A DNA stretch of 64,000 nucleotides from contig CAVRRQ010000006.1 in NCBI GenBank assembly GCA_963723595.1, positions 1,612,001-1,676,000 of the forward strand. The letters run 5' to 3'. Source of the DNA: RYN-230 sp963723595. Lineage in GTDB: Bacteria > Actinomycetota > Actinomycetes > Streptosporangiales > Streptosporangiaceae. Every line of letters begins with the position of its first letter. Position 1 is the first letter of the stretch. The notes below the pieces were generated by a model, which was not told the DNA's origin, did not search any database, and saw only the letters and a list, made by a program, of their open reading frames with translations. This document shows positions 1-9,551 of this stretch, piece by piece. The position numbers and the translations under genes were made by a program.

Positions 1-476
1 CCGGGCTGAGCGGCGTAAGCGGCGAGCACGGCGCTGCGGAAGCTCCCGTGAATGGTGTCCCGGCCGAGTTGCTGGACCACCCCGGCCTCGGCCAGGCAGT
101 CGGCCAGCCCGCGGGCGCTGGCCGCCAGCCGCAGCCGGGTGCCGATCGCGGTCAGCCGCTGATGCACGAGCAGGATCGCCGCGCAGGCTTCAGGGTCGAG
201 CGTGACCGTCTCGCCGAGGTCCAGGACCACGGTCCCGACCGGGCAGCCGCAGACCAGCACCCGCCGGAGGACAGCATCCGCCAGGCCGCTGCCCCGGCAG
301 CCCTCCAGGGAGGTGGTCACGCCCAGGTACGGGATCTGGGTCCGCGCCCGGGCCCGGGGCGCGGCCCGGGCCCGCAGCCATCCTGCCGCCCGCGACCGGG
401 GCTTCCCGGTGGGGCGCCCGAGCCGGCGTCCTGGTGCTTCCGGCGCGAGAAGCGGCATGAAGAACGGACGGCTCAT
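1..476 (-). CDS. STAS-domain protein (anti-sigma antagonist-like), truncated by window edge
   Basis: The reading frame starts at the ATG at 476-474 and is still open at position 1, so about 158 residues are visible and the C-terminus is missing. A GGGAGG ribosome site lies about 8 bases upstream of the ATG. Residues 1-60 are basic and low complexity. From about residue 75 the sequence has the alternating strand/helix pattern of a STAS domain: a hydrophobic strand followed by GTVVLDLGETVTLDPEA, then a helix (AILLVHQRLTAIGTRLRL) and LADCLAEAGV. STAS proteins of this size usually bind an anti-sigma kinase and release a sigma factor. No obvious Ser stands at the usual phosphorylation position (the loop reads TLDPEA), so regulation by phosphorylation is uncertain. 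It lies upstream of, and is transcribed in the same direction as, the GH15 gene ending at 589. The domain call rests on pattern, not on a search. Confidence 0.62.
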   Translation of the reverse strand, partial: MSRPFFMPLLAPEAPGRRLGRPTGKPRSRAAGWLRARAAPRARARTQIPYLGVTTSLEGCRGSGLADAVLRRVLVCGCPVGTVVLDLGETVTLDPEACAAILLVHQRLTAIGTRLRLAASARGLADCLAEAGVVQQLGRDTIHGSFRSAVLAAYAAQP

Positions 477-588
477 CTGTGTCAGGCCTCCCGGACCGAT
501 GTGCGTTCCAACGGCCGCCGCCCCGGGGTTCCCGGTGCCGGCTCGGGGTGGCCGGAATCCACCCTGGCGGGGGACGGCTCGCGGCACA

Positions 589-2388
589 TCACCCAGACCG
601 GGCGAACTGCCCGTTCTGGGTGAGAGCCCGGGCTGTCATGATCAGGCCGACATGCGAGCTGGCCAGCGGATGATTGCCCGCGAACCGCCGGCGCAACGGG
701 TCGTATCCCTCGGCCAGCAGCCCCACGTCGTTGCGCAGACCGAGCAGGGCCGTGAAGAGCTGCCGGGCCTGTTCCGTCCGGCCCGCCGCCGCGAGGGCCT
801 GCACCAGCCAGAATGAGCCGGGCAGGTACCCCGCCTCGCCGGGCGGGAGGCCGTCCCCGTCGGCCGGGGGACGGGCCTGATAGCGCAGCAGCACGCCACT
901 GTCGTCCAGTTCCCGGCGGATGGCCTCCACGGTCCCGGCGATCCGGGGATCGGCGGCCGGGAGAAACCCGAGCAGCGGGAGACGGAGCAGGCTGGCGTCC
1001 ACGGCGGACGAGCCGTAGTGCTGCGTGAACATGTTCCGGCCCGGGGCGTAGCCGCGTTCGAGCACGTCGGCGCGGACGGCCGCGCGCAGCCGCCGCCAGC
1101 GCCTGACCGGCCCGCGATCCCCGAACGACTCGATCGCCGTGATGGCCGAGTCCGCGGCCGCCCAGATCAGCGCCTTGGTGTGGACGAACTGCCGGGGCGG
1201 CCCGCGCATCTCCCAGATCCCCGCGTCTGGTTCCTGCCAGCGTGCCTCCAGGAACGAGAGGATGGCCTCGGACTCGCCCGGGTCGGCCTCCCCGGGCTGG
1301 GCACCTGCGGCCCGCATGGCCAGCCGGGCCCGCAGCACGTCACCGAACGTGCCGAGCTGGGCCAGGTCCGCGGCGGCGTTGCCGATCCGTACCGGCTGGG
1401 CGTTCTCGTAACCCGGCAGCCAGTGGGCCTCGATCTCCGGCATCCGCCGCTCGCCGGTGACCCGGTACACCGGCTGGGCCTGAGCCACCGGGCCGCCCAC
1501 GGCATGGCCGAGCCAGTTCAGCAGGCTGGCCGCCTCCTGGTCGGCGCCGGCCGCGAGGAACGCCTCCACGGCGTCGGCGGCGTCGCGGATCCAGCAGTAG
1601 CGGTAGTCCCAGTTGCGCATCCCGCAGGCCTGCTGGGGGAGCGAGGTGGTCGGCGCGGCCAGCAGGCCGCCGGTGGGCGCGTAGGTGAGGGCCTTGAGCG
1701 TGATCAGTGACCGGAGCACCGCGTCCTGCCATTCGCCTGCTCCCTGATCCACGTGACGCAGTCCCGCCACCCAGTTCCGCCACCAGGCATCGGCCTGCTC
1801 GACGAGGGCACTGGCCGGCGGCGGCGGCGGCGCCGGCAGGTGCGATGGCCGCCATACCGCCGCCACCGGCACCCGGTCGCCCTCGCCGACCGTGAACCGG
1901 GCGACCAGGTCCGTGTCGGCCGTGCGGACCTCCAGCGGGCTGAACACCCAAAGCGACTGCCCGCCCGCCACGATCCGCCGGGCGGCGTCCTGCCGCCGGA
2001 CGCGGGGGAGGGTCAGGCCGTACTCGAAGCGCGCGGCGAGCGTCATCCGCATGTCGACCCGGCCGGCCACCCCCTCGACCAGCCGGACGAGCACCGGGTC
2101 ACCGTCCCGCGGCGGCATGCAGTCGATGAGACGGACCACGCCGGACGCGGTGGTGAACTCGGTCTCCAGGACCAGGGTGCCCGGGCGGTACCGGCGGCGG
2201 ATCCGGGTGAAGTCGCGGGCCGGGGCGATCTGCCAGTATCCGTATCGCTCGTCGCCCAGCAGCGCGGCGAAGCACGCCTCCGAGTCGAACCGTGGCAGGC
2301 ACAGCCAGTCGATGGAGCCGTCCCGGCTGACCAGCGCGGCGGACTGCAGGTCGCCGACCAGGGCGTAATCCTCGATCGGTCGGGACAT
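589..2388 (-). CDS. Glycoside hydrolase family 15 protein (glucoamylase/trehalase-like)
   Basis: This is a 599-residue cytoplasmic protein with no signal peptide. GH15 enzymes release glucose from alpha-glucosides, and several actinobacterial members of this length act as trehalases. The N-terminal block with DYALVGDLQSAALVSRDGS and WLCLPRFDSE is the beta-sandwich signature of this bacterial branch. The (alpha/alpha)6 barrel follows, with NWDYRYCWIRDA near residue 260 and the C-terminal GLLAEGYDP / GNHPLASSHVGLI block. The start at 2388 is set by GGAGG seven bases upstream. A second GH15 gene lies at 13889-15835, so the locus carries two paralogues. The region upstream (2389-2637) is shared with the divergently transcribed DUF2252 gene and should hold both promoters. 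Trehalase versus glucodextranase specificity cannot be decided from sequence alone. Confidence 0.9.
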   Translation of the reverse strand: MSRPIEDYALVGDLQSAALVSRDGSIDWLCLPRFDSEACFAALLGDERYGYWQIAPARDFTRIRRRYRPGTLVLETEFTTASGVVRLIDCMPPRDGDPVLVRLVEGVAGRVDMRMTLAARFEYGLTLPRVRRQDAARRIVAGGQSLWVFSPLEVRTADTDLVARFTVGEGDRVPVAAVWRPSHLPAPPPPPASALVEQADAWWRNWVAGLRHVDQGAGEWQDAVLRSLITLKALTYAPTGGLLAAPTTSLPQQACGMRNWDYRYCWIRDAADAVEAFLAAGADQEAASLLNWLGHAVGGPVAQAQPVYRVTGERRMPEIEAHWLPGYENAQPVRIGNAAADLAQLGTFGDVLRARLAMRAAGAQPGEADPGESEAILSFLEARWQEPDAGIWEMRGPPRQFVHTKALIWAAADSAITAIESFGDRGPVRRWRRLRAAVRADVLERGYAPGRNMFTQHYGSSAVDASLLRLPLLGFLPAADPRIAGTVEAIRRELDDSGVLLRYQARPPADGDGLPPGEAGYLPGSFWLVQALAAAGRTEQARQLFTALLGLRNDVGLLAEGYDPLRRRFAGNHPLASSHVGLIMTARALTQNGQFARSG

Positions 2389-2637
2389 GCGCAGGCCTCC
2401 GGTGACGGGGCCACGTCCAGTGTGCGGGCGGCCCTCTGGATGGCTGTTCGCTGACCGGGCGGGCGCGTCCTACTAGGCAGAATCGCTGGCTGGCGGGGGA
2501 GCCGTCGTCATCCCCGGGGGGTGATGCCAGACGCATGGCGGGCGACGAGAGTGGATCGGATACGACCGGCGCCCGCATCGCGCGGTCAGGACACCGGGCC
2601 CGTCCGGGCCCCGGTGCAGGAAGGGACAGAGTAACCC

Positions 2638-4655
2638 ATGACACAGCCATCGAGCAGGGCGTCCGGAAGTAAGACCTCGGCCAGCAGGTCAGCGGCCGCC
2701 AAGGCCGCCGGCACCGGGGCCGCCAACGGTAAGGCGGCGGACTCCAAGCCGGCCCGGGCCCGGGCGGCCAAGAGCAGTACCGCCAGCCAGGCCACGGCCG
2801 GCCGGTCCGGCGCCGCCAGCCCGGCGGCGAGCCGATCGGCCGCCAGCCGCCCGGCAGCCACCCGGTCGTCGGCCACCAAGGCCAGTTCCACCAAGGCCAG
2901 TTCCAGCCAAGGCCAGTTCCACCAAGGCCAGTTCTACCCGGGCCAGTCGCGAGCCGGGCCAGTGCGAGCCGGGCCAGTTCCAGCCCGTCCAGTTCCAGTT
3001 CGTCCAGCTCCAGTTCGTCTAGGTCCGCAGGCACTAGGACACCGGCCTCCCCGGCGCCCCGGAGCACGTCCCGCACGTCGTCCCCGAGCACGACACGGGC
3101 CTCGACCCGGAGCACGGCCCGGCCCACCTCGCGGGGGACGACGGCGCGCCGCGCGGCGGCCCAGGACGGCGCCGTCACCACGGTGCCCGCGGGGGTGCCC
3201 GAGGGTGCGCGGCGGGCCGTGGTGCTGCCCCGCAGCGCGACGAGCGGGCTGGAGGCGCCGCGGCAGCGGATGACCCCGGCCGAGCGGCGGGTCCGCGGCA
3301 AGGCGGCGCGGGCCGAGGTGCCGCGCGAGAGTCACGCCGAGTGGAATCCGCCGGCGGACCGGCCTGACCCGGTCGCGCTGCTGGAGTCGCAGGGCGCTGC
3401 GCGGGTCCCGGACCTGGTCCCGGTGCGGTACGGCCGGATGATGGAGACCCCGTTCACCTACTACCGGGGCGCGGCCCTGCCGATGGCCAGCGACCTGGCC
3501 GGGACCCCGGCCACCGGGCTCATCGTGCAGGCGTGCGGGGACGCGCACCTGTCCAACTTCGGCGTGTTCGGCTCGCCCGAGCGCAAACTGCTCTTCGACG
3601 TCAACGACTTCGACGAGACGGTGCCCGCTCCCTGGGAGTGGGACGTGAAGCGGCTGGCGGCCAGCCTGGAGGTGGCCGCGCGGGAGAACGGGTTCAGCGA
3701 CAAGGACCGCAGGAAGATCGTGCTCGCCTCGGCCCGGCGCTACCGGGAGGTCATGCGGCAGCTGTCCGGGGAGGGCAACCTGGGCGTCTGGTACACCCAG
3801 GTCGACATGGACGACTTCCGGGCCAGGTTCGACGGCCTGCTGAAGGAGCGCCAGCGCAAGGCCATCGACAAGGGCCTGGCCAAGGCCCGGACCCGGGACA
3901 GCATGCAGGAGCTGGACAAGCTGACCCGGATCGAGGACGGGCAGCCGCGGATCATTTCCGAGCCACCGGTCATCGTCCCGCTCCGCGACCTGCTGGGTGA
4001 GCTGGCCGGGGCGGTCGACATCGAGAAGGAACTGAAAGACCTCATCGCCAAGTACCGGCGGACGCTGCAGCCCGATCGCCGGGTGCTGCTCGAGCAGTAT
4101 GAGTTCACCGACATCGCGCGCAAGGTGGTCGGCGTGGGCAGCGTGGGCACCCGCTGCTGGATCATCCTCATGCTCGGACGTGACGAGACCGACCCGCTGT
4201 TCCTCCAGGTGAAGGAGGCGGAGGAGTCGGTGCTGGCCCGCTTCGCCGGGCCCAGCAAGTACGACAACCAGGGCGAGCGGGTGGTGAACGGCCAGCGGCT
4301 CATGCAGGCAGCCAGCGATATCTTCCTGGGCTGGCAGCGGTTCGCCGGGCTGGACGGCAAGGCCCGCGACTTCTACGTCCGGCAACTGCGGGACTGGAAG
4401 TTCTCGCTCGACATCGGCGCCATGATCCCGCGCGGCCTGCGGCTGTACGGCGAGCTGTGCGGGCTGACCCTGGCCCGGGCGCACGCCCGGTCCGGCGACG
4501 AGATCGCCATGGCCGCCTACATGGGCGCCTCGGACGTGTTCGAGAACGCCATCGCGGACTTCTCCGCCGCGTACGCGGACCAGAACGAGCGCGACTTCCA
4601 GGCCTTCAATGCGGCCATCTCCTCGGACCGCCTGATCGCCCAGCGCGGCGTGTAG
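2638..4655 (+). CDS. DUF2252 family protein with Lys/Ser/Ala-rich N-terminal tail (two frame slips in tail)
   Basis: The core (from about 3183, residues with ACGDAHLSNFGVFGSPE, DVNDFDETVP and WEWDVKRLAAS) is a full-length DUF2252 domain, a kinase-fold-like family of unknown function in actinobacteria. The core can be read from a GTG at 3183. I favour a start at 2638 (ATG, AGGAAGGGA upstream), because the frame there encodes a coherent basic Ser/Ala/Lys tail (KASST-type repeats) that continues in the other two frames: the frame changes at about 2908 and again at about 2960, each by +1, inside a 15-base tandem repeat. After both corrections one protein of about 670 residues results. The tail resembles disordered nucleic-acid-binding extensions. 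A strong hairpin at 4723-4758 follows the gene. The core call is firm; the exact start is not. Confidence 0.82.
2879..2960 (+). repeat. 15-base tandem repeat encoding KASST-like units
   Basis: Four to five imperfect copies of AAGGCCAGTTCCACC occur in the tail of the DUF2252 gene. The copies are offset by one base at about 2908 and again near 2960, which moves the reading frame. Slippage or a sequencing indel in this repeat explains why the tail and the core sit in different frames. Confidence 0.75.
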
Positions 4656-4722
4656 CCCGGCTCCGCGCCGGGGCCGCACCGCGGTCGGGCCGCTCCGCGG
4701 TCTGGCCGGGCGCGGACATGGT

Positions 4723-4758
4723 CAGGGGCCAGGCTCCCGGCGGGGAGCCTGGCCCCTG
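4723..4758 (+). terminator. Perfect 16-bp hairpin after the DUF2252 gene
   Basis: The arm at 4723-4738 (CAGGGGCCAGGCTCCC) is exactly complementary to 4743-4758 around a 4-base loop. It starts 67 bases after the DUF2252 stop. There is no U-tract, as is common for actinobacterial terminators. Confidence 0.75.
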
Positions 4759-5086
4759 AGCTGGGGGAGTCGCTGCCGGCTGGCGGGACCACGTGGACAA
4801 CGTCCGGCGGGCCTTTGGCGTGCCCGGGATGCCGCCGGCTCCGTTAATCCACCATTTCGGCCCGAAATAAGCTGGCCAGACGGCTTCCTTGCCCGGACCA
4901 CGGATGTCTTTTTTACCAGGCCGGACTGGTCATCAGGACGAAATTTCCCATATGTCAGCGGCCAAAAAGAATGGGTCTAGACAATCGCGGGTCTCTTTCC
5001 TGCGCAATCCGGCGCCTCCCGGGTGTTGCTCCCCGGGCGGATGGGCAGGACAGGCGGCGGGGATTTCGGGGAACAGGGGGAGCTCG
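4759..5086. other. Intergenic region before the DUF389 gene
   Basis: About 330 bases lie between the hairpin and the chosen DUF389 start. The stretch around 4840-4990 is AT-richer than its surroundings and is the likely promoter area. An in-frame ATG at 4951 would extend the downstream protein by 45 residues, but that extension has no conserved look and a weaker ribosome site. I see no RNA gene or mobile element here. Confidence 0.4.
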
Positions 5087-6044
5087 GTGCTCCACGTGCG
5101 CGTGGTGAGCCCGCAGGATCTGACGCCGCGGCTGGTGAGCGCGCTGTCCGCCGAACCAGGCGTCCGCAACCTGGTCGTGCTCCCGGGCGCGGCCCGCCGC
5201 CCGGACGGCGACGCGGTACAGTTCGACCTGCTCAACGAGTCCGCCAATCCGGTGCTGCGGCAGCTGCGCGGACTGCACGAGGACAGCCGGGGCTCAGTCA
5301 CGGTCGGCGAGGTGAACGTGGCCCTGGCCGGCCCGCGCAACGCCACCGAGACCCGCAGGTATGCCCGCCGGGAACAGATTCCGGTCTGGGCCATGGTGGA
5401 GGGCACGATCCGCTCTAACGCCACCTACCCGCCGAGCTTCTACGTCCTGCTGGTCATCGCCGGGGTGATCGCGGCCGTGGGTATCCTGACCAACTCGCAG
5501 ATCCTGGTCATCGGGGCCATGGTGGTCGGCCCGGAGTACTTCGCGATCATCGCGGCTGCGCTCGGCGGCAGCAAGCGGGACTGGCCGCTGGTCAACGAGT
5601 CGCTCACCGCGCTCGGTCGTGGCTTTGCTGGCCGCGGTCATCGCGGCGTTCCTGTTCGCGCTGGCGATCCGGGCCGCGGGCGTGGCGCCCGCCGCGTTCC
5701 TGAACGGGGCGCGGCCGGTGGCGGAGCTGATCAACTCACCGAACATCTTCTCCGTCATCGTGGCCGTCCTGGCCGGGATAGCCGGGGTGGTCTCGCTCAC
5801 GGAATCCCGCGCCAATGCGCTGATCGGCGTGTTCATCTCCATCACCACCCTGCCGGCGGCCGCGTCGATCGGCCTGTCCGTCGCGTTCGGGAGCTGGCAC
5901 GACGCGATCGGCTCGCTCTACCAACTGCTGCTGAACGTAGTGATCCTGATCGCGGTCGGCGCGGCCGGGCTGAGCACGCAGCGGGGCCTCTGGCACCGGC
6001 TGGCCGGGCCGGACGAGGGCGCTACAGGATGGCGATGGGATTGA
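5087..6044 (+). CDS. DUF389 family integral membrane protein (one frame slip)
   Basis: The GTG start at 5087 is preceded by GGGGGAG with a 5-base gap. Residues 1-105 form a soluble ferredoxin-like domain (LHVRVVSPQDLTPRLVSAL). After it come about six membrane helices, including SFYVLLVIAGVIAAVGILTN and ILVIGAMVVGPEYFAIIAAA, the DUF389 signature. The frame moves by +1 at about 5612 and continues as ALLAAVIAAFLFALAIRAAG to the stop at 6044; deleting one base gives a continuous LTALGVALLAAV. The function of DUF389 is unknown; a transport or signalling role in the membrane is a guess. The last 23 bases overlap the 3' end of the convergent cyclase gene. Confidence 0.85.
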
Positions 6045-7005
6045 CCGGGGATCCCGTCCCGGCGTGCAGCCGCAGCGGCGCGATCACGCACAGGAATGAC
6101 CAGCGGCCCGCCTGCTCGCACGCCGGGACCAGCTCCCCGAACTGCAGGTAGTCCAGCAGGTGCACGCCGAGCGCGTTGATGGCCAGCACGTGCACGGGGA
6201 AGTCCACCTGGTCGGCGGCGTTGCCGGCCGTGTCGTTGTTGCTGTCGCTGCCGAGCAGCGCGACCTTCCGGTCGGCGACGAACTCCATCGCGGCCGGGTG
6301 CAGTCCCGCCCGGGCGGCGGCCGCGTCCCACGGGCCCAGCTCGTTGCGCCGCCGCCGGTGCCCGACCCGGACGAACAGCAGATCGCCCTGGCCCACCCGG
6401 ACCTGCTGGGCCTGCTCCGCGGCGACCAGGTCGTCGGCGGTCACGAAGTCACCCGGCTCCAGCCAGGGCACCCCGCGCAGCCGCGGGATGTCGAGCAGCA
6501 CGCCCCGGCCGACCACCCCGTCCTTAGCCACCTCGATGGTCAGCTCCGCGGCCCCCTTGGAGCTGACGGTGCCGGCCGGCACCCCGTTGTACAGGGTCCC
6601 GTCGTACATGACGTGACACAGCGCGTCCATGTGGCTGTCCGCGTTGCCGTGCACGTTCATCTCGAGCCGGTCCATGGCGAACGACACGCCGCCGGACTTG
6701 GCGTCATCGGCGGTCCCGGTCATCGGGTGATGAGCCGGGTCCGGGTTGTCCTTGGTCACCTGGTCCTCGACCGGGGCCTCCAGGCTCACCGTGCGGCCCA
6801 GCCGGACCTCGCCCATGGCCGCGAGTACCTCGGCCCGGGTGAGGTAGTTAAGGGCCCCGCGCCGGTCCTCCGGCCCCCAGGGCCGGCTGGCCCGCAGCCG
6901 GTCATACAGTTCACGGAAGCTGGCCTCGGTCATGACAGGCTGGGCATCGCGCTTTGGAGTACCGCCGTCTGGAGTACGGCGGGCTGGAGTACTGCGGTCA
7001 GGCAT
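6022..7005 (-). CDS. Cyclase family protein (kynurenine formamidase-like hydrolase)
   Basis: This is a 327-residue member of the metal-dependent cyclase/formamidase family. The metal-binding segment is HGNADSHMDALCH near residue 120, corresponding to the family's H-x-G-T-H-x-D pattern with Asn-Ala in place of the usual Gly-Thr pair. A second conserved block is the LGSDSNND stretch near residue 250. The enzyme probably hydrolyses an amide or lactone; the substrate is not evident. The ATG at 7005 has GGGGGT five bases upstream; a shorter start at 6933 (MTEASFREL) lacks a ribosome site but would remove a repetitive leader (three near-copies of TGGAGTACBGCSG at 6954-6997). It is divergent from the dehydrogenase gene at 7043 with only 37 bases between them. 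Confidence 0.86.
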   Translation of the reverse strand: MPDRSTPARRTPDGGTPKRDAQPVMTEASFRELYDRLRASRPWGPEDRRGALNYLTRAEVLAAMGEVRLGRTVSLEAPVEDQVTKDNPDPAHHPMTGTADDAKSGGVSFAMDRLEMNVHGNADSHMDALCHVMYDGTLYNGVPAGTVSSKGAAELTIEVAKDGVVGRGVLLDIPRLRGVPWLEPGDFVTADDLVAAEQAQQVRVGQGDLLFVRVGHRRRRNELGPWDAAAARAGLHPAAMEFVADRKVALLGSDSNNDTAGNAADQVDFPVHVLAINALGVHLLDYLQFGELVPACEQAGRWSFLCVIAPLRLHAGTGSPVNPIAIL

Positions 7006-7042
7006 CAGACCCCCACAGGCGGGACGTTAGGAAAGAGGCTCG

Positions 7043-8038
7043 ATGGCCCACGAGCGGCTGGTAGCCGTGAGCTACCCAGTAGATGGTGAATTCACCTCGA
7101 TCAACGCCGACGTTCTCGGCGACCTGGCCACCGTCAGCTACACCGACGGGATGCCGGAGGATGAGCGGGCGGACGTGCTCCGGCAGGCCGAGGTGCTGAT
7201 CGGCCTGCGGCTGCAGCACGAGGTGCCCGCCGGGACGCTGCAGAGCGCCCCGGGGCTGCGGTTCATCCAGCTCCTGTCGGCCGGCCTGGACTCGGTGGAC
7301 TTCGACGCGATCGCCCCGGACATCATGGTGGCGGGGAACGTGGGCGCGTACGCGCATCCGATCGCCGAGCACGTGATGGCCATGGTGCTCAGCCTGGCCA
7401 AGCGGCTCCCGCGGGGGAACGCGGCCCTGGCCGCCGGGCGCTGGGACCGGGGCACGCCCAACGCCACGCTGGACGGCGCGGTCTGCGCGATCGTCGGCTT
7501 CGGCGGGATCGGCCAGGCCACCGCCCGGCTGATGCGGGCCTTCGGTGCCCGGATCCACGCGATCAACAGCCGCGGCCGCACCGACGAGCCGGTCGAGTTC
7601 TGCGGCACGCTGGACGACCTGGACCGGGTCCTGGCCGCCGCGGATGTGCTGGTCATCGGCATCCCGCTGACCGCGGGCACGCGCGGCCTCATCGGCGCCC
7701 GCGAGCTGGGCCTGATGAAGTCCGGCGCGATCCTGGTCAACGTGGCCCGCGGCCCGGTCGTGGACCAGGAAGCCCTGTACGAGCACCTGCGGGCCCACCC
7801 GGGCTTCTCGGCGGGCATCGACGCGTGGTGGGACGAGCCCCGCGACGGCGCGCCGTTCCGCACCGCCTATCCCTTCTTCGAGCTGCCCAACCTGCTCGGC
7901 TCCCCGCACAACTCCGGGGACGTGCCCGGGATCATGTACTACGCCGCGCGGCAGGCGGCCGGGAACGTGCGGCGCTACCTGCTCGGCGACGCGGTCAGCG
8001 GGGTGGCCCGGCGCGAGGACTACGCCAAGCTGGCCTAG
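7043..8038 (+). CDS. D-isomer-specific 2-hydroxyacid dehydrogenase
   Basis: This is a 331-residue cytoplasmic NAD(P)-dependent dehydrogenase. The nucleotide site is GFGGIG near residue 155. The catalytic Arg is in NVARGPVVD, the Glu in AWWDEP and the His in GSPHNSG, so all three catalytic residues are present. The start ATG at 7043 follows AGGAAAGAGG. The family reduces 2-keto acids to D-2-hydroxy acids or the reverse; a phosphoglycerate-type C-terminal ACT domain is absent. It is divergently paired with the cyclase-family hydrolase, which suggests a small catabolic unit, although the substrate is unknown. Confidence 0.9.
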   Translation: MAHERLVAVSYPVDGEFTSINADVLGDLATVSYTDGMPEDERADVLRQAEVLIGLRLQHEVPAGTLQSAPGLRFIQLLSAGLDSVDFDAIAPDIMVAGNVGAYAHPIAEHVMAMVLSLAKRLPRGNAALAAGRWDRGTPNATLDGAVCAIVGFGGIGQATARLMRAFGARIHAINSRGRTDEPVEFCGTLDDLDRVLAAADVLVIGIPLTAGTRGLIGARELGLMKSGAILVNVARGPVVDQEALYEHLRAHPGFSAGIDAWWDEPRDGAPFRTAYPFFELPNLLGSPHNSGDVPGIMYYAARQAAGNVRRYLLGDAVSGVARREDYAKLA

Positions 8039-8085
8039 TCCGGTCCGGTGAATAGGGCCGGACGGGGGCGGAGCCGGAAAGGGAG

Positions 8086-9498
8086 TCACTGGGCGCCGTT
8101 GGTGGGTTGCCCCGGCCTCGCGGACGTCGCCGGATCGGGCGGCCCTGGCGCCGCGGCGGTCTTCGTTGCGGAAACGAGCTGCTCGGTCTGGGCTCCGTAT
8201 ACGTCGCGCAGCACACCGACGTCGCGGCTGGTGAACGTGCGTTCCCGGCGCAGGTCCCGGGTGAACGCGAACCACCAGGACGCGAGGGCGCCGAAGCGGT
8301 TGCGGAAGCCGGTCATGAACCCGATGTGGATGACCAGCCACGCCCACCAGCCCAGGAAGCCGTCCAGGTGCAGCCGGCCCACCGACACCACCGCGTTGCC
8401 CCGTGACACATAGGCGGCCGAGCCGAGGTCGCGGTAGCGGAACATCTTGCCCGGGGGCTGGCCGTCCAGGTCGCGGCGGATCCGCCGGGCCGCGTAGAGC
8501 CCGGCCTGCATGGCCACCTCGGCCACCCCGGGCAGCCCGTCCCGGTTCATCATGTCGCCGGCCACCATGATCTCCGGGTGGCCGGGGATGGCCAGGTCCG
8601 GCTGCACGAGGATCCGGCCGGAGCGGTCCTGCTGCGCCCCGGTCGCGGTGGCGACCGCCGTGGCCAGCGCCGGGGCCTCGACCCCGGCCGTCCAGAGCAC
8701 GGTGCCCACGTCGTGCCGGGTCACCTCGCCGTCCGGGCCGCGGACCTCCAGGCCGGTCAGGTCGACCTTGGTCACGATCGAGTGCATGTGCTGCTCGACC
8801 CCGAGCTTGCGCAGCGCCTCGGCGGCCTTGGCCGACAGTGCCGGGCCGAACGAGGCCAGTGGCGCCTCACCCCCGTCGAACAGCAGCACCCGCGCATCCT
8901 GCGGCAGGATGTGGCGGAACTCGGCGCGCAGCGTGCGGGTGGCCAGCTCGCGGATCTGCCCGGCCAGCTCCACCCCGGTCGGGCCGGCGCCGACCAGTGC
9001 GAACGTGAGCCAGCGCCGGGCCTCGTCGTGGCTGGTCGCGCTCTCCGCCATCTCGAACGCGCCGAACACCCGGCGCCGGATCGTCAGCGCGTCCGCGATC
9101 GACTTCATCCCCGGCGCGAACAGCCCGAACTCCTCGTGCCCGAAGTACGACTGCTGCACCCCGGCCGCGACGATCACGTAGTCGTAGCCGAACTCCAGCG
9201 GCTGGCCCAGCGGCCGCTTGGCGTGCACGGTGCGCGCGGCCGGGTCGATGCCGGTGACCTCGGCCATCACGCACTCGACGTTGGCGTGCTTCCGCAGCAC
9301 CTCGCGCAGCGGGGCGGCGATCTTGCCCTCGGACAGGATCCCGGTCGCGCACTGGTAGAGCAGCGGCTGGAAGAGGTGATGCTCGGCCCGGTCGATCAGG
9401 GTGACCGAGACCGGGGCCCGGCGCAGCGCCCGGGTCGCGAACAGCCCGGCGAACCCGCCGCCGACGATCACGACCCTGCGCCGGGCCTCTTCGGTCAT
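8086..9498 (-). CDS. NDH-2-like NAD(P)/FAD-dependent oxidoreductase
   Basis: This 470-residue flavoprotein resembles type II NADH:quinone dehydrogenase. The FAD-binding motif VIVGGGFAGLFATRAL is at residues 9-24 and the NADH-binding motif ALVGAGPTGVELAGQI near residue 170. The second FAD contact is IMVAGDMMN near 310. A hydrophobic C-terminal segment (LGWWAWLVIHIGFMTGF) near 385-405 is the usual membrane-association region. It probably feeds electrons from NADH to menaquinone without pumping protons. The C-terminal 40 residues are Pro/Ala-rich and poorly conserved. It lies 53 bases downstream of zwf on the same strand, so the two may be cotranscribed. Confidence 0.88.
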   Translation of the reverse strand: MTEEARRRVVIVGGGFAGLFATRALRRAPVSVTLIDRAEHHLFQPLLYQCATGILSEGKIAAPLREVLRKHANVECVMAEVTGIDPAARTVHAKRPLGQPLEFGYDYVIVAAGVQQSYFGHEEFGLFAPGMKSIADALTIRRRVFGAFEMAESATSHDEARRWLTFALVGAGPTGVELAGQIRELATRTLRAEFRHILPQDARVLLFDGGEAPLASFGPALSAKAAEALRKLGVEQHMHSIVTKVDLTGLEVRGPDGEVTRHDVGTVLWTAGVEAPALATAVATATGAQQDRSGRILVQPDLAIPGHPEIMVAGDMMNRDGLPGVAEVAMQAGLYAARRIRRDLDGQPPGKMFRYRDLGSAAYVSRGNAVVSVGRLHLDGFLGWWAWLVIHIGFMTGFRNRFGALASWWFAFTRDLRRERTFTSRDVGVLRDVYGAQTEQLVSATKTAAAPGPPDPATSARPGQPTNGAQ

Positions 9499-9551
9499 CC
9501 GCTCTCCCCGTCAGTCACGACACACCCCTGCGGCTCTCATCCAGCCGGCCC

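Noticed and set aside
2099..3301. 400-residue open frame on the minus strand overlapping the DUF2252 tail
   Set aside because: It is a shadow of GH15 and the DUF2252 tail in GC-rich DNA, with Arg/Pro/Ala/Gly composition and no motif.
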